From Necropsobacter rosorum (lineage in GTDB: Bacteria > Pseudomonadota > Gammaproteobacteria > Enterobacterales > Pasteurellaceae), in contig CCMQ01000006.1 in assembly GCA_000751835.1 (NCBI GenBank), positions 248,001-312,000 of the forward strand: 64,000 nucleotides of DNA. The letters run 5' to 3'. A program made the translations under genes and the position numbers. Every line of letters starts with the position of its first letter. Within the stretch, counting starts at the first letter, position 1. This document shows positions 45,855 to 56,892 of the stretch, in pieces. The notes below the pieces were generated by a model. That model saw only the letters and a program-made list of their open reading frames with translations. It was not told the DNA's origin and did no database searches.

Positions 45855-48386
45855 TTAAATCGAACGTTTCACTTCGACCACTTCAAACACTTCGATTTGG
45901 TCTCCGACTTTAACGTCATTATAGTTTTTCACCCCGATACCGCATTCCATACCGCTGCGCACTTCCGCGACATCGTCTTTAAAGCGGCGCAGAGATTCCA
46001 GTTCGCCTTCGAAAATCACCACGTTATCGCGTAATACACGAATCGGATTGTTACGTTTCACCATACCTTCGGTCACCATACAGCCGGCAATCGCACCGAA
46101 TTTCGGATGACGGAACACATCGCGGACTTCTGCCAGACCAATGATTTCCTGTTTAAATTCAGGCTGTAGCATTCCGCTCATCGCCGCTTTGATTTCGTTT
46201 AACAACTCGTAAATAATGGAGTAATAGCGCAAATCGATATTTTCATTTTCGATGATACGGCGCGCGGAAGCATCGGCACGAACATTAAAGCCGACGATAA
46301 TCGCATTGGAAGCCGCCGCTAAAGTGGCGTCGGTTTCGGTAATCCCGCCCACGCCGGAGCCGACCACATTGACTTTAACCTCATCGGTTGACAGCTCCTG
46401 TAACGCCTGCACAATTGCTTCGACGGAACCCTGTACGTCCGCTTTGACAATGACATTCAGCTCGGCGACATCGCCTTCTTCCATATTGCTGAACATATTT
46501 TCCAGCTTGGCTTTTTGCTGACGCGCCAGTTTCACATCGCGGAATTTACCCTGACGATACAACGCCACTTCGCGCGCTTTTTTCTCGTCACGCACGACGG
46601 TGGCTTCATCACCCGCCGCCGGTACACCGGAAAGCCCCAGCACTTCCACCGGAATAGACGGGCCGGCGGAATCGATGTCTTTGCCGTCTTCATCACGCAT
46701 CGCGCGCACTCGACCGTATTCAAAGCCGCACAGCACAATATCGCCGCGGTGTAATGTTCCCGACTGCACCAAAATCGTCGCGACCGGGCCGCGTCCTTTA
46801 TCCAGATAGGATTCAATCACAACCCCGCTGGCCATGCCGTCTTTCACGGCGGTCAGTTCCAGCACTTCCGATTGTAACAAAATCGCATCCAGCAATTCAT
46901 CGACGCCGATACCTTTTTTCGCCGACACATACACAAACTGCGTATCGCCGCCGAATTTTTCCGCAATCACTTCATGTTGCAGCAATTCCTGTTCGACCCG
47001 ATCCGGGTTAGCTTCCGGCTTATCGATTTTATTTACCGCCACTACAATCGGCACGCCCGCCGCTTTAGCATGCTGAATCGCCTCAATCGTCTGCGGCATT
47101 ACGCCGTCATCCGCCGCTACAACCAGCACCACGATATCGGTGGCTTTCGCACCGCGCGCGCGCATGGAAGTAAACGCCGCATGTCCCGGCGTATCCAAAA
47201 AGGTAATCATCTTACCGTCTTCGGTTTCAACATGATAGGCACCGATATGCTGAGTAATACCGCCCGCTTCGCCGGCAGCCACTTTGGCTTTACGAATATA
47301 GTCAAGCAATGAGGTTTTACCGTGGTCAACGTGTCCCATAATGGTCACCACCGGCGCCCGCATCACTTTTTCCGCGTTCACATCGCGGTCTTCCAGTACC
47401 GCTTCTTCCAGTTCGTTTTCTTTGCGCAGAATAACCTTATGCCCCATTTCTTCCGCCACCAGCTGTGCGGTTTCCTGATCGATCACTTGGTTAATGGTCA
47501 CCATTTCGCCCATTTTCATCATCGTTTTGATGATTTCGGTGGCTTTTACCGCCATTTTATTGGCCAGTTCGGCAACCGTAATAGTTTCGCCGATCACCAC
47601 GTCACGATTGACCGGTGCGGCAGGTTTGGTAAAGCCCTGTTGCAATGAACTGCCTTTTTTACCGTGTTTGCCTTTGCCGCCTTTCGCGCCGCGGGTATCT
47701 TTCTGATTGCGGCGGTTGGATTCGCGTTCGGTTTTGGTATTATCGTCCTCGCGTCCGCCTTTTTTCGCTTTGGCGACTTTATTCTTACCGCGGCCGCGGC
47801 CTTCGTTACGGCGCTCTTCCTCATTTTCCGCTTCCAGCGCATAGCTTGAAGTCAGATGATAATCGGCATATTCGTCCGTATTGTCGCCGCCGTTATGTTC
47901 ATCCGTACTCTCGGCGTAACGTTTCGCTTCTTCCGCCGCCTTTCTCGCCTGTTCTTCCGCTTTCTGGCGGGCCAGTTCTTCGGCTTTACGGCGCAATTCG
48001 GCTTCTTCCGCTTTGCGTTTTTCTTTTTCCGCATCAAGCGGTTTATGTTCCGCTTTAAGTGCGGTAGTTTTTTCCGCCGTTTTTTTCTCCGCCGCCTGCG
48101 CCGCTTTCGCCTGCTGTGCTTTTTCCGCTTCCTGACGGGCTTTTTCTTCCGCTTCGCGTTGCGCTTTTTCCGCCGCGGCTTTTTTCTCGGCTTCTTCCTT
48201 AGCTTTCAGCCGCGCTTGCTCTTCCGCTTTTCTGGCCGCCTCGGTCTGCACCATGCGTTTTTTACGCACTTCGACCTGCACCTCTTTACTGCGCCCGCCG
48301 CTGGTCGTGCCGCTGACCGTGGTTTTGGTTCTGCGTTGCAGGCTCAGCTTTTTCGGGGCACCCGATAGTTTTATTTCATCTGTCAT
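45855..48386 (-). CDS. infB: Translation initiation factor IF-2
   Basis: GTPase that recruits fMet-tRNA to the 30S P site. 843 aa from the ATG at 48386 (GGAGTGATG upstream). The N-terminal conserved helix ([20 protein letters not shown]) is followed by a long Ala/Glu/Lys/Arg-rich charged helix (about 55-175), a basic glycine-rich linker and a second IF2-N region ([19 protein letters not shown]). The G domain has [23 protein letters not shown] and NKIDKP. Internal starts giving a shorter IF2 are known in E. coli. A USS occurs in the charged region (48057). Confidence 0.96.
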   Translation of the reverse strand: MTDEIKLSGAPKKLSLQRRTKTTVSGTTSGGRSKEVQVEVRKKRMVQTEAARKAEEQARLKAKEEAEKKAAAEKAQREAEEKARQEAEKAQQAKAAQAAEKKTAEKTTALKAEHKPLDAEKEKRKAEEAELRRKAEELARQKAEEQARKAAEEAKRYAESTDEHNGGDNTDEYADYHLTSSYALEAENEEERRNEGRGRGKNKVAKAKKGGREDDNTKTERESNRRNQKDTRGAKGGKGKHGKKGSSLQQGFTKPAAPVNRDVVIGETITVAELANKMAVKATEIIKTMMKMGEMVTINQVIDQETAQLVAEEMGHKVILRKENELEEAVLEDRDVNAEKVMRAPVVTIMGHVDHGKTSLLDYIRKAKVAAGEAGGITQHIGAYHVETEDGKMITFLDTPGHAAFTSMRARGAKATDIVVLVVAADDGVMPQTIEAIQHAKAAGVPIVVAVNKIDKPEANPDRVEQELLQHEVIAEKFGGDTQFVYVSAKKGIGVDELLDAILLQSEVLELTAVKDGMASGVVIESYLDKGRGPVATILVQSGTLHRGDIVLCGFEYGRVRAMRDEDGKDIDSAGPSIPVEVLGLSGVPAAGDEATVVRDEKKAREVALYRQGKFRDVKLARQQKAKLENMFSNMEEGDVAELNVIVKADVQGSVEAIVQALQELSTDEVKVNVVGSGVGGITETDATLAAASNAIIVGFNVRADASARRIIENENIDLRYYSIIYELLNEIKAAMSGMLQPEFKQEIIGLAEVRDVFRHPKFGAIAGCMVTEGMVKRNNPIRVLRDNVVIFEGELESLRRFKDDVAEVRSGMECGIGVKNYNDVKVGDQIEVFEVVEVKRSI

Positions 48387-48400
48387 ACTGTCATCACTCC

Positions 48401-49888
48401 TTATTGTTCGCTGAACCAGCAAATGTTACGCGCCGCCATAATTAAATCCGCCGCCTGCTGTGCGCTCAGATCGTCAATATCCGCTAAATCGTCCACGCCC
48501 TGTTCGGCAAGTTCCTCTAATGTGGTAATCTGTTTCGCCGCCAGTTTTAACGCGATTTGACGATTCATGCCGTCCAGATTCAATAATTTATCTTCAATAT
48601 GCGCCTGTTTCAACGCTTCCTCTTCCGCCAGAGCCGCCGCCGTTAATGCGTTTTTCGCCCGGGTTTGCAGCTCTTCCACCAAATCCTCGTCTTCCAGCCC
48701 GTCAATCGCGGTCAGCTCGCTGACCGGCACATAAGCCAGTTCTTCCAGGGTAGAAAATCCTTCTTCCACTAAAATATGCGCGAATTCTTCATCAATTTCC
48801 AGCGTATCCATAAATAATTTCAACACTTTGTTGTCTTCCGCCTGATGTTTGGCGTTTAATTCGTCGGTGGTCATGACATTCAGCGTCCAGCCGGTCAGCT
48901 GGGTAGCCAGCCGCACATTCTGTCCGTTGCGCCCGATGGCCTGCGCCAGATTCGCCGCATCCACCGCGATGTCCATGGAATGAGTATCTTCATCCACCAC
49001 GATAGAGCTGACGTCCGCCGGCGCCATGGCGTTAATCACGAATTGTGCCGGATTATCGTCCCACAGCACAATATCCACCCGTTCGCCGCCGAGTTCATTG
49101 GTAATCGCCTGCACGCGCGCACCGCGCATTCCCACGCAGGCACCGACCGGGTCGATACGTTTATCGTTGCTTTTCACCGCAATTTTTGCCCGCGAACCCG
49201 GATCACGCGCCGCGCCTTTGATTTCAATCAATTCTTCACCGATTTCCGGCACCTCGATGCGGAACAGCTCGATAATCATTTCCGGTTTAGCCCGGGTGAC
49301 AAACAACTGCGCGCCTTTGCTTTCCGGATTGACGTTATACAGCACGCCGCGGACGCGATCGCCCGGACGGAAATTCTCCCGTGGCAGCATATCTTCACGC
49401 AAAATCACCGCTTCGGCCTGCTGACCCAAATCCAGAATAATGCTGTCGCGATTGACTTTTTTCACCGTGCCGGTCAGAATTTCGCCCTCATGGGAACGGA
49501 ACTGCTCAACGATTTTATTGCGTTCCGCCTCACGGATTTTGGTACTGATAACCTGACGCGCCGTTTGCATGGTGATACGGTCAAAGGCGACGGATTCAAT
49601 CTGATCTTCCACATAATCGCCGATTTTGGCATTCGGATCTTCAAACTGTGCGGCCTCAAGGGTAATTTCCTTGGTCGGATTATTCACATGCTCAACCACC
49701 AGCCAGCGACGGAAGGTATCGAATTCGCCGGTTTTGGTGTTAATTACCACGCGCACATCGATTTCCTGTTCGTATTTCTTTTTGGTGGAAAGGGCAATCG
49801 CACTTTCCAGCGCTTCAAAAATCTTTTCGCGCGGCAACAGTTTTTCATTTGATACGGCTTCGGCCGCCAATAAAATTTCTTTACTCAT
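48401..49888 (-). CDS. nusA: Transcription termination/antitermination factor NusA
   Basis: RNA polymerase-bound regulator of pausing, termination and antitermination. 495 aa (E. coli 495): N-terminal domain, S1 domain ([21 protein letters not shown]), two KH domains ([31 protein letters not shown]) and two acidic repeats in the C-terminal third. Starts behind AGGGGAAA, between rimP and infB as in other gammaproteobacteria. Confidence 0.97.
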   Translation of the reverse strand: MSKEILLAAEAVSNEKLLPREKIFEALESAIALSTKKKYEQEIDVRVVINTKTGEFDTFRRWLVVEHVNNPTKEITLEAAQFEDPNAKIGDYVEDQIESVAFDRITMQTARQVISTKIREAERNKIVEQFRSHEGEILTGTVKKVNRDSIILDLGQQAEAVILREDMLPRENFRPGDRVRGVLYNVNPESKGAQLFVTRAKPEMIIELFRIEVPEIGEELIEIKGAARDPGSRAKIAVKSNDKRIDPVGACVGMRGARVQAITNELGGERVDIVLWDDNPAQFVINAMAPADVSSIVVDEDTHSMDIAVDAANLAQAIGRNGQNVRLATQLTGWTLNVMTTDELNAKHQAEDNKVLKLFMDTLEIDEEFAHILVEEGFSTLEELAYVPVSELTAIDGLEDEDLVEELQTRAKNALTAAALAEEEALKQAHIEDKLLNLDGMNRQIALKLAAKQITTLEELAEQGVDDLADIDDLSAQQAADLIMAARNICWFSEQ

Positions 49889-49912
49889 GGTGTTATTTTC
49901 CCCTGTATAAAA

Positions 49913-50368
49913 TTAGAACTTAGGCACAATATTGGCTTTCTGAATATTACCGAATACGAAAACCTGCGGCTGACCGTCAACGCTGAGGGTCAGCATATCG
50001 TTTTCGATTTTTTCCAGCTTACCCTGCCATTTACGGCGATCTGCCTGCGGAATACGCAGCTGCACGGCAATATCCTGCCCGATAAAACGCTGATACTGCG
50101 CCAAGGTAAACAACGGGCGATCCAATCCCGGCGACGACACTTCAAGATTGTATTTATCCGCAATCGGATCTTCCACATCCAGCACCGCGCTGACCTGACG
50201 GCTGACATCGGCACAATCGTCCACGGTCACGCCGCCATCTTTATCAATATACAAACGCACGGTTAAAAAACGTCCGTTGCGCTGACATTCAATGCCCCAA
50301 AGCTCACAGCCTAAATCTTCTACCGAACTTTGCAGCAATTGCTGTAACTTTTCTTCTAACGTGGCCAA
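49913..50368 (-). CDS. rimP: Ribosome maturation factor RimP, starting at TTG
   Basis: Early 30S assembly factor; 151 aa. The frame is open to an ATG at 50392, but the likely start is TTG at 50368: a perfect AGGAGG lies five bases before it, and the resulting N-terminus [12 protein letters not shown] matches H. influenzae and E. coli RimP (MATLEQKL/MSTLEQKL). Family core [21 protein letters not shown] and [12 protein letters not shown] are present. A weak start codon on the first protein gene of the nusA operon may limit its level. Confidence 0.93.
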   Translation of the reverse strand: MATLEEKLQQLLQSSVEDLGCELWGIECQRNGRFLTVRLYIDKDGGVTVDDCADVSRQVSAVLDVEDPIADKYNLEVSSPGLDRPLFTLAQYQRFIGQDIAVQLRIPQADRRKWQGKLEKIENDMLTLSVDGQPQVFVFGNIQKANIVPKF

Positions 50369-50441
50369 ATCAACCTCCTGATCTGAAAGCAAGACATAAA
50401 AAAAGGGCGTTCAGCCCAGTCCTACATCTAAATTGCTCGTA

Positions 50442-50465
50442 CAAAAAAACCCCAAACTTGGGGTT
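50442..50465 (-). terminator. Terminator between metY and rimP
   Basis: AACCCCAA/TTGGGGTT hairpin; the minus transcript ends in seven Ts. It separates tRNA-fMet from the nusA operon; read-through would supply the operon, as known in E. coli. Confidence 0.9.
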
Positions 50466-50488
50466 CCTTTACTGAACTTGTTGTAAAG

Positions 50489-50565
50489 TGGTTGCGGGGG
50501 CCGGATTTGAACCGACGGCCTTCGGGTTATGAGCCCGACGAGCTACCAAGCTGCTCCACCCCGCG
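50489..50565 (-). tRNA. metY: Initiator tRNA-fMet (CAT), metY position
   Basis: 77-base tRNA with encoded CCA, the unpaired C1-A72 end and the GGG/CCC anticodon-stem pairs (CGGGCTCATAACCCG) that mark initiator tRNA. Nearly identical to E. coli tRNA-fMet. It heads the rimP-nusA-infB operon as metY does in E. coli. Confidence 0.97.
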
Positions 50566-50583
50566 TCCGAAAATATGGAGCGC

Positions 50584-50612
50584 ATTATACGGGGTTTATG
50601 CGCCGATAGCAA
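50584..50612 (-). promoter_or_regulatory. metY promoter
   Basis: On minus, TTGCTA and TATAAT are separated by 17 bases (50607-50612 and 50584-50589), followed by a GCGCTCC discriminator. Confidence 0.85.
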
Positions 50613-50733
50613 GTTTTTGTTATAAAAAACACGGATTTTTCCCGATATAAGGCTGATAACTCCCTAAAAACAACAGAAAAAACCACCGCACTTGCGTATC
50701 CCGCCCGCCTTTTATCCGGCGGGATTTCCGCGC

Positions 50734-50865
50734 TTAGAAACTAATCCCGCTGCCAATACCAATGCCCGCACCGACGCCGTTGCTGCCGCCGCCGACACCG
50801 AATCCGCCGCCCACTGAACAGGCGCCGAGCATAACAATACACAGCACGATCATCATCTTTTTCAT
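50734..50865 (-). CDS. 43-residue glycine-rich small lipoprotein
   Basis: A short frame with a full lipoprotein signal: MKKMMIVLCIVMLGAC (lipobox LGAC, lipidated Cys16), then a mature part of only 28 residues that is nearly half glycine (SVGGGFGVGGGSNGVG...). GGAGG stands seven bases before the ATG, and the ATG overlaps the stop of the preceding kinase-like gene as ATGA, so translation is coupled. No family recognised. Residue 17 is Ser, so outer-membrane sorting is expected. Confidence 0.75.
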   Translation of the reverse strand: MKKMMIVLCIVMLGACSVGGGFGVGGGSNGVGAGIGIGSGISF

Positions 50866-51623
50866 TTTATTGCCTCCTGAGACGCCAGTTTACGCATGGT
50901 TTCAAACAACCGGTAAATGGCGATTAAATCCGTTTTCGCCACCGCGTTGAACGGTCGCAAAATAGTATATAACCCGCGGTATCGATGTACGGTCGCAAAA
51001 GTCGCCCGTTTAATCTGCGGCTCACAATCCTCAAAATAGCGTTCGAGCAAGGTCAACATCCGTTCATCGGATAAACCGGCCGTTCGCCCCAGACTGTGAA
51101 TAAAAATCAGATTATCGCGCACTTTACGGCGTATTAACACCTTATCCGAATCCGTTTTTACCCAGCCGGATTCAAAATCAATGAAACTCACCCGGCCGTT
51201 ATCCCACAGCATATCGCGCAATGCCGGACGCCCGTGCACCAGCCCTTGACGGTGTAACTGCGCCAATGCGCGCGCTCCGTCATCCAGCATTTGATCCTTC
51301 AGTGTCTGCGGGACGGTTTCATCGTTCAGCGCGGAACCGATGGATCGTCCGCTGTCGCGCAGCACAAAAAAATCCTCACCGCACAATACCATTTCCGGCA
51401 CCGGCGCCCGGTGTTCGGCAAAATAGCGCAGCGCCGCGATTTCCTGCCGGAACGCTTTGCGGGGATACGGTTTCAGCACGCGCCAAATGCCCCTCACCTG
51501 CTCCGGCTGTTTCAGCCAGAAAGCCTTGCCCTCGTAGCTGAAAGGCAGGATTCTCTTTCCGTGATATTTCTGTAATAATTGTCGAACATAATGTTCGAAT
51601 GCCTGTTGTTCAGAAGTTAACAT
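50862..51623 (-). CDS. Kinase-like (LPS kinase/RIO-superfamily) protein
   Basis: A cytoplasmic protein of about 253 residues with a protein-kinase-like fold: an early Lys region (KAFWLKQPEQ), a hinge with VPEMVLCGEDFFVLRDSG, a catalytic-loop equivalent LVHGRPALRDMLWDN and a DFG-like FIDFESG. The catalytic loop is HGRP where typical kinases have HxDxxxxN; a downstream Asp in RDMLW may replace it. Related proteins act on LPS sugars, but the substrate cannot be stated. The start at 51623 (AGGCGAT upstream) is preferred; the frame is open to 51683. Coupled to the downstream small lipoprotein. Confidence 0.65.
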   Translation of the reverse strand: MLTSEQQAFEHYVRQLLQKYHGKRILPFSYEGKAFWLKQPEQVRGIWRVLKPYPRKAFRQEIAALRYFAEHRAPVPEMVLCGEDFFVLRDSGRSIGSALNDETVPQTLKDQMLDDGARALAQLHRQGLVHGRPALRDMLWDNGRVSFIDFESGWVKTDSDKVLIRRKVRDNLIFIHSLGRTAGLSDERMLTLLERYFEDCEPQIKRATFATVHRYRGLYTILRPFNAVAKTDLIAIYRLFETMRKLASQEAIK

Positions 51624-51743
51624 ATCGCCTGTCCATAAAAAGTGCGGTATAAAATTCATGTGTTTTGCCGTTCGCACCGACAAGATTTTGCGTTGATTTC
51701 ACCGAGCCTGCGCACATCACCCAAATAATCCTAAGGAGAGTTT

Positions 51744-52313
51744 ATGCATTATAAAGCCGTTATTGCCGCCGCGCTGTGTCTATACAGCCTGTTTATTCCC
51801 GTCGCCCATGGGTTTCTTGCGCCGTTTGCCGTCACCGAAACGCAGATTAACGATTATCTGGCACAAAAAGCCAATATCCGCGATCAATTTCGCTTCCCGG
51901 GCCTGTTTTCCATTGATTATCAATTACAGGATTTAACCGCCCGCATCGGACAGCACGCAGAAAAGCGGGTGGAAATCGACGGCAGTATGCACGGCGTATT
52001 TAAACTGCAAGACAAACAGTTCGCCGCCAAGCTCAACCTGACCTTTGATACCGTACCCTACTACGATGCGCAAAAAGGCGCCGTTTATCTGAAAGAGGTG
52101 CGTATTCTGCGTTGGTCGGGCTCGCCGCAAACTTATATGGAACAACTGCAGGCCGTTATGCCGTTGCTGAGCGGCAATCTCGCCGCCCTGCTCAACCATA
52201 TTCCGGTCTACACCTTGGATCCAAACAATGCGCGCGATGCCCTGATTAAAAAATTCGCCAAGGAAATTCGGGTCGAGCCGGGAAAACTGATACTGGATAC
52301 CGGTATTCTGTAA
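51744..52313 (+). CDS. DUF1439 (YceB-like) exported protein
   Basis: A 189-residue exported protein with an N-terminal signal (about 1-23, cut after AHG) and the DUF1439 domain: FAVTETQINDYLAQKANI, IDYQLQDLTARIG and HIPVYTLDPNNA. E. coli YceB is a lipoprotein with this lipid-binding-type fold; here no lipobox cysteine is present, so it is probably periplasmic. AAGGAGAG precedes the ATG. Role unknown. Confidence 0.82.
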   Translation: MHYKAVIAAALCLYSLFIPVAHGFLAPFAVTETQINDYLAQKANIRDQFRFPGLFSIDYQLQDLTARIGQHAEKRVEIDGSMHGVFKLQDKQFAAKLNLTFDTVPYYDAQKGAVYLKEVRILRWSGSPQTYMEQLQAVMPLLSGNLAALLNHIPVYTLDPNNARDALIKKFAKEIRVEPGKLILDTGIL

Positions 52314-52350
52314 TCCGAATCCGCCCCGGCTTGCAGAACGGCCGCAAACA

Positions 52351-53265
52351 TCAACGGCTTAAAAACAAGGCTGCCGCACCGCGTACGCCGCTTGAATCGC
52401 CATAAATCGCTTTTTTAATCACCGGCACGGAAGCGCCGCGCATCAACTGTCCCGGCAGAATGTTCGGCAACGCCTGATATAAATAGTCGAAATTGGATAA
52501 ACCGCCGCCGAAGACAATCAGATCCGGATCGAACACCACCGCCAGATCGCCGATGCAAATCGCCATCAGTTCAACAAACATCTCAACGAATTGCACGGCT
52601 TTTTTATCACCGGCATAAAAACGTTCGATAATTTCCTTGGCGGACAACGCCTCGCCCTGCAAATCGCGATACAGAAATTCAAAACCGCGGCCGGATAAAT
52701 AGGTATCCAGACAAGCCTGATTGCCGCAACCGCACTGATAAATCGGTGCGTTGTCCCAGCCGAGTAATTTCAAGGCCTGATAATTTAATGCGATATGCCC
52801 GACTTCGCCCGCCATACCGCTTTGACCGGAATGGGCTTTGCCGTTAATAATCAGACCGCCGCCGAAACCGGTGCCGATAATAAATCCCATCACCGAATTG
52901 TATTGCTGATTTTCCTCCGCCCAGGCTTCCGACAGCGCAAGGCAATTGGCATCGTTTTCCGCCCGCACTTCACGTCCGAGCCGTTCGGCCAAATCGGTCA
53001 GAATCGGTTTTTTATCCGCCGCACGGATATTACTGATTGACGCGATGCCGGTTTTCGGATTGACGAATCCCGGAATACCCAGCCCCACCGAGCCGCGGCA
53101 GCCGAAGCGCTGATCAGCGCGGTTTACCAGATCTTCAATGGTATCCAGCCATTGCCGATAATCCTCTTTCGGTGTCGGCACTCGTTCGGTATATTGTTTT
53201 TCCAGTTTCTCATTAAATACGGCAAGCTCGATTTTCGTTCCGCCGATATCAAAGCCATATAGCAT
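52351..53265 (-). CDS. nagK: N-acetyl-D-glucosamine kinase (ROK family)
   Basis: Phosphorylates GlcNAc released from peptidoglycan recycling. 304 aa: ATP loop [14 protein letters not shown], catalytic Asp in [26 protein letters not shown], and the ROK zinc site (Cys in [10 protein letters not shown], with the upstream GHIAL His). Aligns along its length with E. coli NagK (303 aa). GGGAGG precedes the ATG. Downstream of pgpB on the same strand. Confidence 0.93.
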   Translation of the reverse strand: MLYGFDIGGTKIELAVFNEKLEKQYTERVPTPKEDYRQWLDTIEDLVNRADQRFGCRGSVGLGIPGFVNPKTGIASISNIRAADKKPILTDLAERLGREVRAENDANCLALSEAWAEENQQYNSVMGFIIGTGFGGGLIINGKAHSGQSGMAGEVGHIALNYQALKLLGWDNAPIYQCGCGNQACLDTYLSGRGFEFLYRDLQGEALSAKEIIERFYAGDKKAVQFVEMFVELMAICIGDLAVVFDPDLIVFGGGLSNFDYLYQALPNILPGQLMRGASVPVIKKAIYGDSSGVRGAAALFLSR

Positions 53266-53304
53266 GTTAACCTCCCTGCTTATTTATTCGAAAATCCGTG
53301 TATT

Positions 53305-54048
53305 TTAACCGCACTTTCCGCGCGTTTCTTTGCGGAAGATCGCCTTTTTCGCTAAAAAGCCGAACAGCAGGCAATGCACTAGCCATGCGGTTATCACCGA
53401 CACAAACAAATCGATCGGATAATGCATGCCCAGACGTAAGCGGCTTATCAGCATCAATAGCGCCCAAATCGCGATAATGCCGGTTAAAATGTGCATTTTT
53501 ACTGATTTTTCGCCCAGCAGCCGACCGAACCCTACCGCCAGCATTAGCCAGGCTGCGGCAAACAGCGTATGCCCGGAAGGGAAAGAATAGCCGGTTTCAT
53601 GCATGCGGTGACGCACCAGCCAGTCCGGCGTCTGCGGTTTATCCGCATAATAAAAAGACACCAGCTGCTCCCGTTGCGCCGGTGTCTGATCATAAAAATA
53701 ATCGGTGGTTATCTCCGATTGTTCCGCCAGTGCGCTGATAAAAGGGCGCGGCTCGGCAAACAACAGTTTCAGCCCGCTTTTCATTCCCTGCGTCAGCGCA
53801 ATAGCGCAGGCCATAATCGCAATGACCCGAACCGCTTGTTTTTTATTCGGAATCAGCCAGAAATACAAGCCGGCAAGCACCACGCAGGTCAGCAACGCAT
53901 AAGGCGAACTGCCGGTTTCCGTCAGCCAGTAAAGGGCATGATCCGGCGTGCCGAGGTTCGCATCGCCCTGCCAGTGCCAGCCGCTCGCCCACGCAAAAAA
54001 AGGTACCATAAGTAATAATAAAGTATATAATGACAGCCGTTTTAACAT
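53305..54048 (-). CDS. pgpB: PAP2-family lipid phosphatase PgpB
   Basis: Inner-membrane phosphatase acting on phosphatidylglycerophosphate and undecaprenyl pyrophosphate. About 247 aa with six membrane spans; phosphatase motifs KSGLKLLFAEPRP (motif 1), YSFPSGHTLFAA (PSGH, motif 2) and SRLRLGMHYPIDL (motif 3). The ATG at 54048 gives a family-like MLKRLSLYTLL; one at 54060 is also possible. Divergent from ribA with a 74-base gap. Confidence 0.92.
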   Translation of the reverse strand: MLKRLSLYTLLLLMVPFFAWASGWHWQGDANLGTPDHALYWLTETGSSPYALLTCVVLAGLYFWLIPNKKQAVRVIAIMACAIALTQGMKSGLKLLFAEPRPFISALAEQSEITTDYFYDQTPAQREQLVSFYYADKPQTPDWLVRHRMHETGYSFPSGHTLFAAAWLMLAVGFGRLLGEKSVKMHILTGIIAIWALLMLISRLRLGMHYPIDLFVSVITAWLVHCLLFGFLAKKAIFRKETRGKCG

Positions 54049-54122
54049 TTTAATAACCATCTCGGATTGTAAAAAGAACGTATTCTAACACCATTAAAAG
54101 AAAAAAGGATAAGGATTTAACT

Positions 54123-54776
54123 ATGTCAAAAATTCAGCGTGTGACTGAAGCCAACCTGCCGACCGAATTCGGGTTGTTCCGCATCGTCGGCTTTGAATTT
54201 CCGGACAGCAAAAAAGAACATGTGGCGCTGGTGATGGGCGATATCAGCGATCAAAACGTGCCGGTGTTAGCCCGCATCCATTCCGAATGTTTAACCGGCG
54301 ATGCGCTGCACAGCTTAAAATGCGACTGCGGTTTTCAGCTTGCCACCGCATTGCGTCAAATCAGTGAAGAAGGCCGCGGCGTGCTGATTTATCACCGCGA
54401 AGAAGGGCGCGGTATCGGCCTGATTAATAAAATCCGCGCTTATGCGTTGCAGGATCAGGGCATGGATACCATTGAAGCCAATCTGGCGCTGGGTTTCGCC
54501 GCGGATGAACGCAACTTTGCCGTCTGCGCCGATATTTTCGACCTGCTCGGCGTCAAACAGGTGCGTCTGCTGACCAATAATCCGAACAAAATCGAAACCA
54601 TGAAAAAAGCCGGCATCAATGTGGTCGAACGGGTGCCGCTGAACGTCGGCGAAAACCGTTACAACACCGAATATCTGGATACCAAAGCGAAAAAAATGGG
54701 GCATTTTATCGTCCATAACAATCAAAAACACCTGCTGACCTGCCCGCACTGTCAGGAAGAAATTCCGCCAAAATGA
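54123..54776 (+). CDS. ribA: GTP cyclohydrolase II with a CxxC C-terminal tail
   Basis: First committed step of riboflavin synthesis. The conserved core (about 1-195) has the zinc ligands in [18 protein letters not shown], the catalytic [11 protein letters not shown] and LLTNNPNKI. It extends about 20 residues beyond E. coli RibA (196 aa), ending in a tail with a CPHC motif that could bind an extra metal. AAGGATAAGG precedes the start. A USS overlaps the stop codon (54776). Confidence 0.95.
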   Translation: MSKIQRVTEANLPTEFGLFRIVGFEFPDSKKEHVALVMGDISDQNVPVLARIHSECLTGDALHSLKCDCGFQLATALRQISEEGRGVLIYHREEGRGIGLINKIRAYALQDQGMDTIEANLALGFAADERNFAVCADIFDLLGVKQVRLLTNNPNKIETMKKAGINVVERVPLNVGENRYNTEYLDTKAKKMGHFIVHNNQKHLLTCPHCQEEIPPK

Positions 54777-54955
54777 CCGCACTTTCGGGACGCCCGTCCG
54801 ACGTCCCGCACACAGCATCTACCAGTTGAAATAATCCATAAAATTCCTGCTTTTTGCGCAAAAAACGCATAAAATACACGCCGTAATTGCACCCCGACAA
54901 AAATCTTGTTAAAGTGCGGTAAAATTTTGTGCCGAATGATGATTAGGAAAAACAC

Positions 54956-55909
54956 ATGAGCCAAGAATATTTAGATTTCGAATTACCGATTGCCGAACTG
55001 GAAGCTAAAATCGAATCGCTGCGTTCAGTGACTCAGCAAGACGATAAAATCAATCTGGATGATGAAATCGCCCGCCTGCAGAAAAAAAGCGCGGAACTGA
55101 CGCAAAAAACCTTCGCCAATCTGGACGCCTGGCAAGTCTCGCGCATGGCACGCCATCCGAACCGTCCGCACACGCTGGATTATATCCGCCATATTTTTAC
55201 CGAATTTGAAGAACTCGCCGGAGATCGCGCCTTTGCCGACGATAAAGCGATCGTCGGCGGATTAGCCCGTCTGGACGGCAGAGCGGTGATGGTAATCGGT
55301 CATCAGAAAGGTCGCAGCGTAAAAGAAAAAGTGATGCGCAATTTCGGCATGCCGGCACCGGAAGGCTACCGCAAAGCCCTGCGTTTAATGCAAATGGCGG
55401 AGCGTTTCCATTTGCCGATTATTACCTTTATCGACACGCCGGGAGCCTACCCGGGCGTCGGTGCCGAAGAGCGCGGACAGTCGGAAGCCATCGCCCGCAA
55501 TCTGCGTGAAATGTCAACCCTGAAAGTGCCGGTGATCTGTACGGTTATCGGCGAAGGCGGTTCCGGCGGCGCACTGGCGATCGGTGTCGGCGATAAAGTC
55601 AATATGCTGCAATACAGCACCTATTCCGTCATTTCACCGGAAGGCTGCGCGTCGATTTTATGGAAAAGCGCGGACAAAGCCTCCACCGCGGCGGAAGTGA
55701 TGGGCTTAACCGCACCGCGTTTAAAACAGTTAAAACTGATCGACAATATCGTACAGGAACCGCTCGGCGGCGCGCACCGCAATTACGACGAAATCGCGCG
55801 CAATCTGAAACAGCGTTTACTCACCGATCTGGCAGAACTTGACCTATTGGATCAGGAAACCCTGCTGGATCGCCGTTATCAACGCCTGATGGGCTACGGC
55901 TACTGCTAA
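54956..55909 (+). CDS. accA: Acetyl-CoA carboxylase carboxyltransferase subunit alpha
   Basis: Alpha half of the carboxyltransferase that makes malonyl-CoA for fatty acid synthesis. 317 aa (E. coli 319): N-terminal coiled helix ([18 protein letters not shown]), [12 protein letters not shown], and the active-site region [23 protein letters not shown] and [23 protein letters not shown] precedes the ATG, with a USS in the leader (54912). Heads accA-pdxY-tilS. Confidence 0.97.
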   Translation: MSQEYLDFELPIAELEAKIESLRSVTQQDDKINLDDEIARLQKKSAELTQKTFANLDAWQVSRMARHPNRPHTLDYIRHIFTEFEELAGDRAFADDKAIVGGLARLDGRAVMVIGHQKGRSVKEKVMRNFGMPAPEGYRKALRLMQMAERFHLPIITFIDTPGAYPGVGAEERGQSEAIARNLREMSTLKVPVICTVIGEGGSGGALAIGVGDKVNMLQYSTYSVISPEGCASILWKSADKASTAAEVMGLTAPRLKQLKLIDNIVQEPLGGAHRNYDEIARNLKQRLLTDLAELDLLDQETLLDRRYQRLMGYGYC

Positions 55910-55987
55910 ACGGCGGTTTAATCTTCTTACGGGACGGTATATCGCTGTCCCTGATATTCTGTTAATCATCCGGAAACTCTCAATATC

Positions 55988-56848
55988 ATGAAAAATATTC
56001 TTTCCATTCAATCTCATGTGGTGTACGGCTATGCCGGCAACAAATCGGCGACCTTTCCTATGCAACTGCTCGGCATTGATGTCTGGGCGCTGAATACGGT
56101 GCAATTTTCCAATCATACCCAATACGGTCAATGGACCGGCATGGTGGTGCCGAAAGAGCAAATCGGCGAAATCGTGCGCGGTATTGACGCCATCAGCGAA
56201 CTGCATCGGTGCGATGCGGTCGTATCGGGCTATATTGGCTCTGCCGAACAGGTGGAAGAAATCATTAACGCGCTGCATCAAATCAAACAAAAAAATCCGC
56301 GCGTGCTGTATCTTTGCGACCCGGTGATGGGACACCCGGATAAGGGCTGCATCGTCGCGGACGGCGTAAAAGAAGGGCTGATTAATCTGGCCATGGCAGA
56401 GGCGGATATTATGACGCCGAATCTGGTGGAACTGCGCGAACTCAGCGGGCTTCCGGTAGAAAACTTCGCGCAGGCCATTGCGGCGGTGCAGGCGATTCTG
56501 CGCAAAGGGCCGCAAAAAGTGCTGGTTAAACATTTAAGCAAGGTCGGTCAGGATCCGAACCGGTTTGAAATGCTGCTGGCCACGCCGGCGGGCATCTGGC
56601 ATATCGCCCGTCCGCTGCATCCGTTTGCCAAAGAACCGGTCGGCGTGGGCGATTTAACCGCCGGCCTGTTTATCGCCAATCTGCTGAACGGCAAATCCGA
56701 CGTCGAAGCCTTTGAACACACCGCAAATGCCGTGAACGATGTGATGGCGATAACTCATCAGCACGGCGCCTACGAGCTGCAAATCATTGCCGCCCGCGAT
56801 CGGATCGTCAACCCGCTCAGCAATTATCGCGCGGTAAAAATCGCCTAA
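55988..56848 (+). CDS. pdxY: Pyridoxal kinase PdxY
   Basis: Salvages pyridoxal to pyridoxal phosphate. 286 aa, ribokinase-like: [34 protein letters not shown] and the C-terminal [15 protein letters not shown] anion hole with catalytic Asp. Matches E. coli PdxY (287 aa). Located between accA and tilS, as in H. influenzae. Confidence 0.95.
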   Translation: MKNILSIQSHVVYGYAGNKSATFPMQLLGIDVWALNTVQFSNHTQYGQWTGMVVPKEQIGEIVRGIDAISELHRCDAVVSGYIGSAEQVEEIINALHQIKQKNPRVLYLCDPVMGHPDKGCIVADGVKEGLINLAMAEADIMTPNLVELRELSGLPVENFAQAIAAVQAILRKGPQKVLVKHLSKVGQDPNRFEMLLATPAGIWHIARPLHPFAKEPVGVGDLTAGLFIANLLNGKSDVEAFEHTANAVNDVMAITHQHGAYELQIIAARDRIVNPLSNYRAVKIA

Positions 56849-56892
56849 ACGCTGTCGGCGCAAACGCGCCGTCAGCCTTCCGGAGCTGACAA

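Noticed and set aside
47856-48368. 170-codon plus-strand frame rich in Phe and Arg
   Set aside because: It is the antisense of the charged Glu/Lys/Ala region of infB.
49913-50392. RimP starting at the ATG at 50392
   Set aside because: No ribosome-binding site and eight residues without family match; the TTG at 50368 has both.
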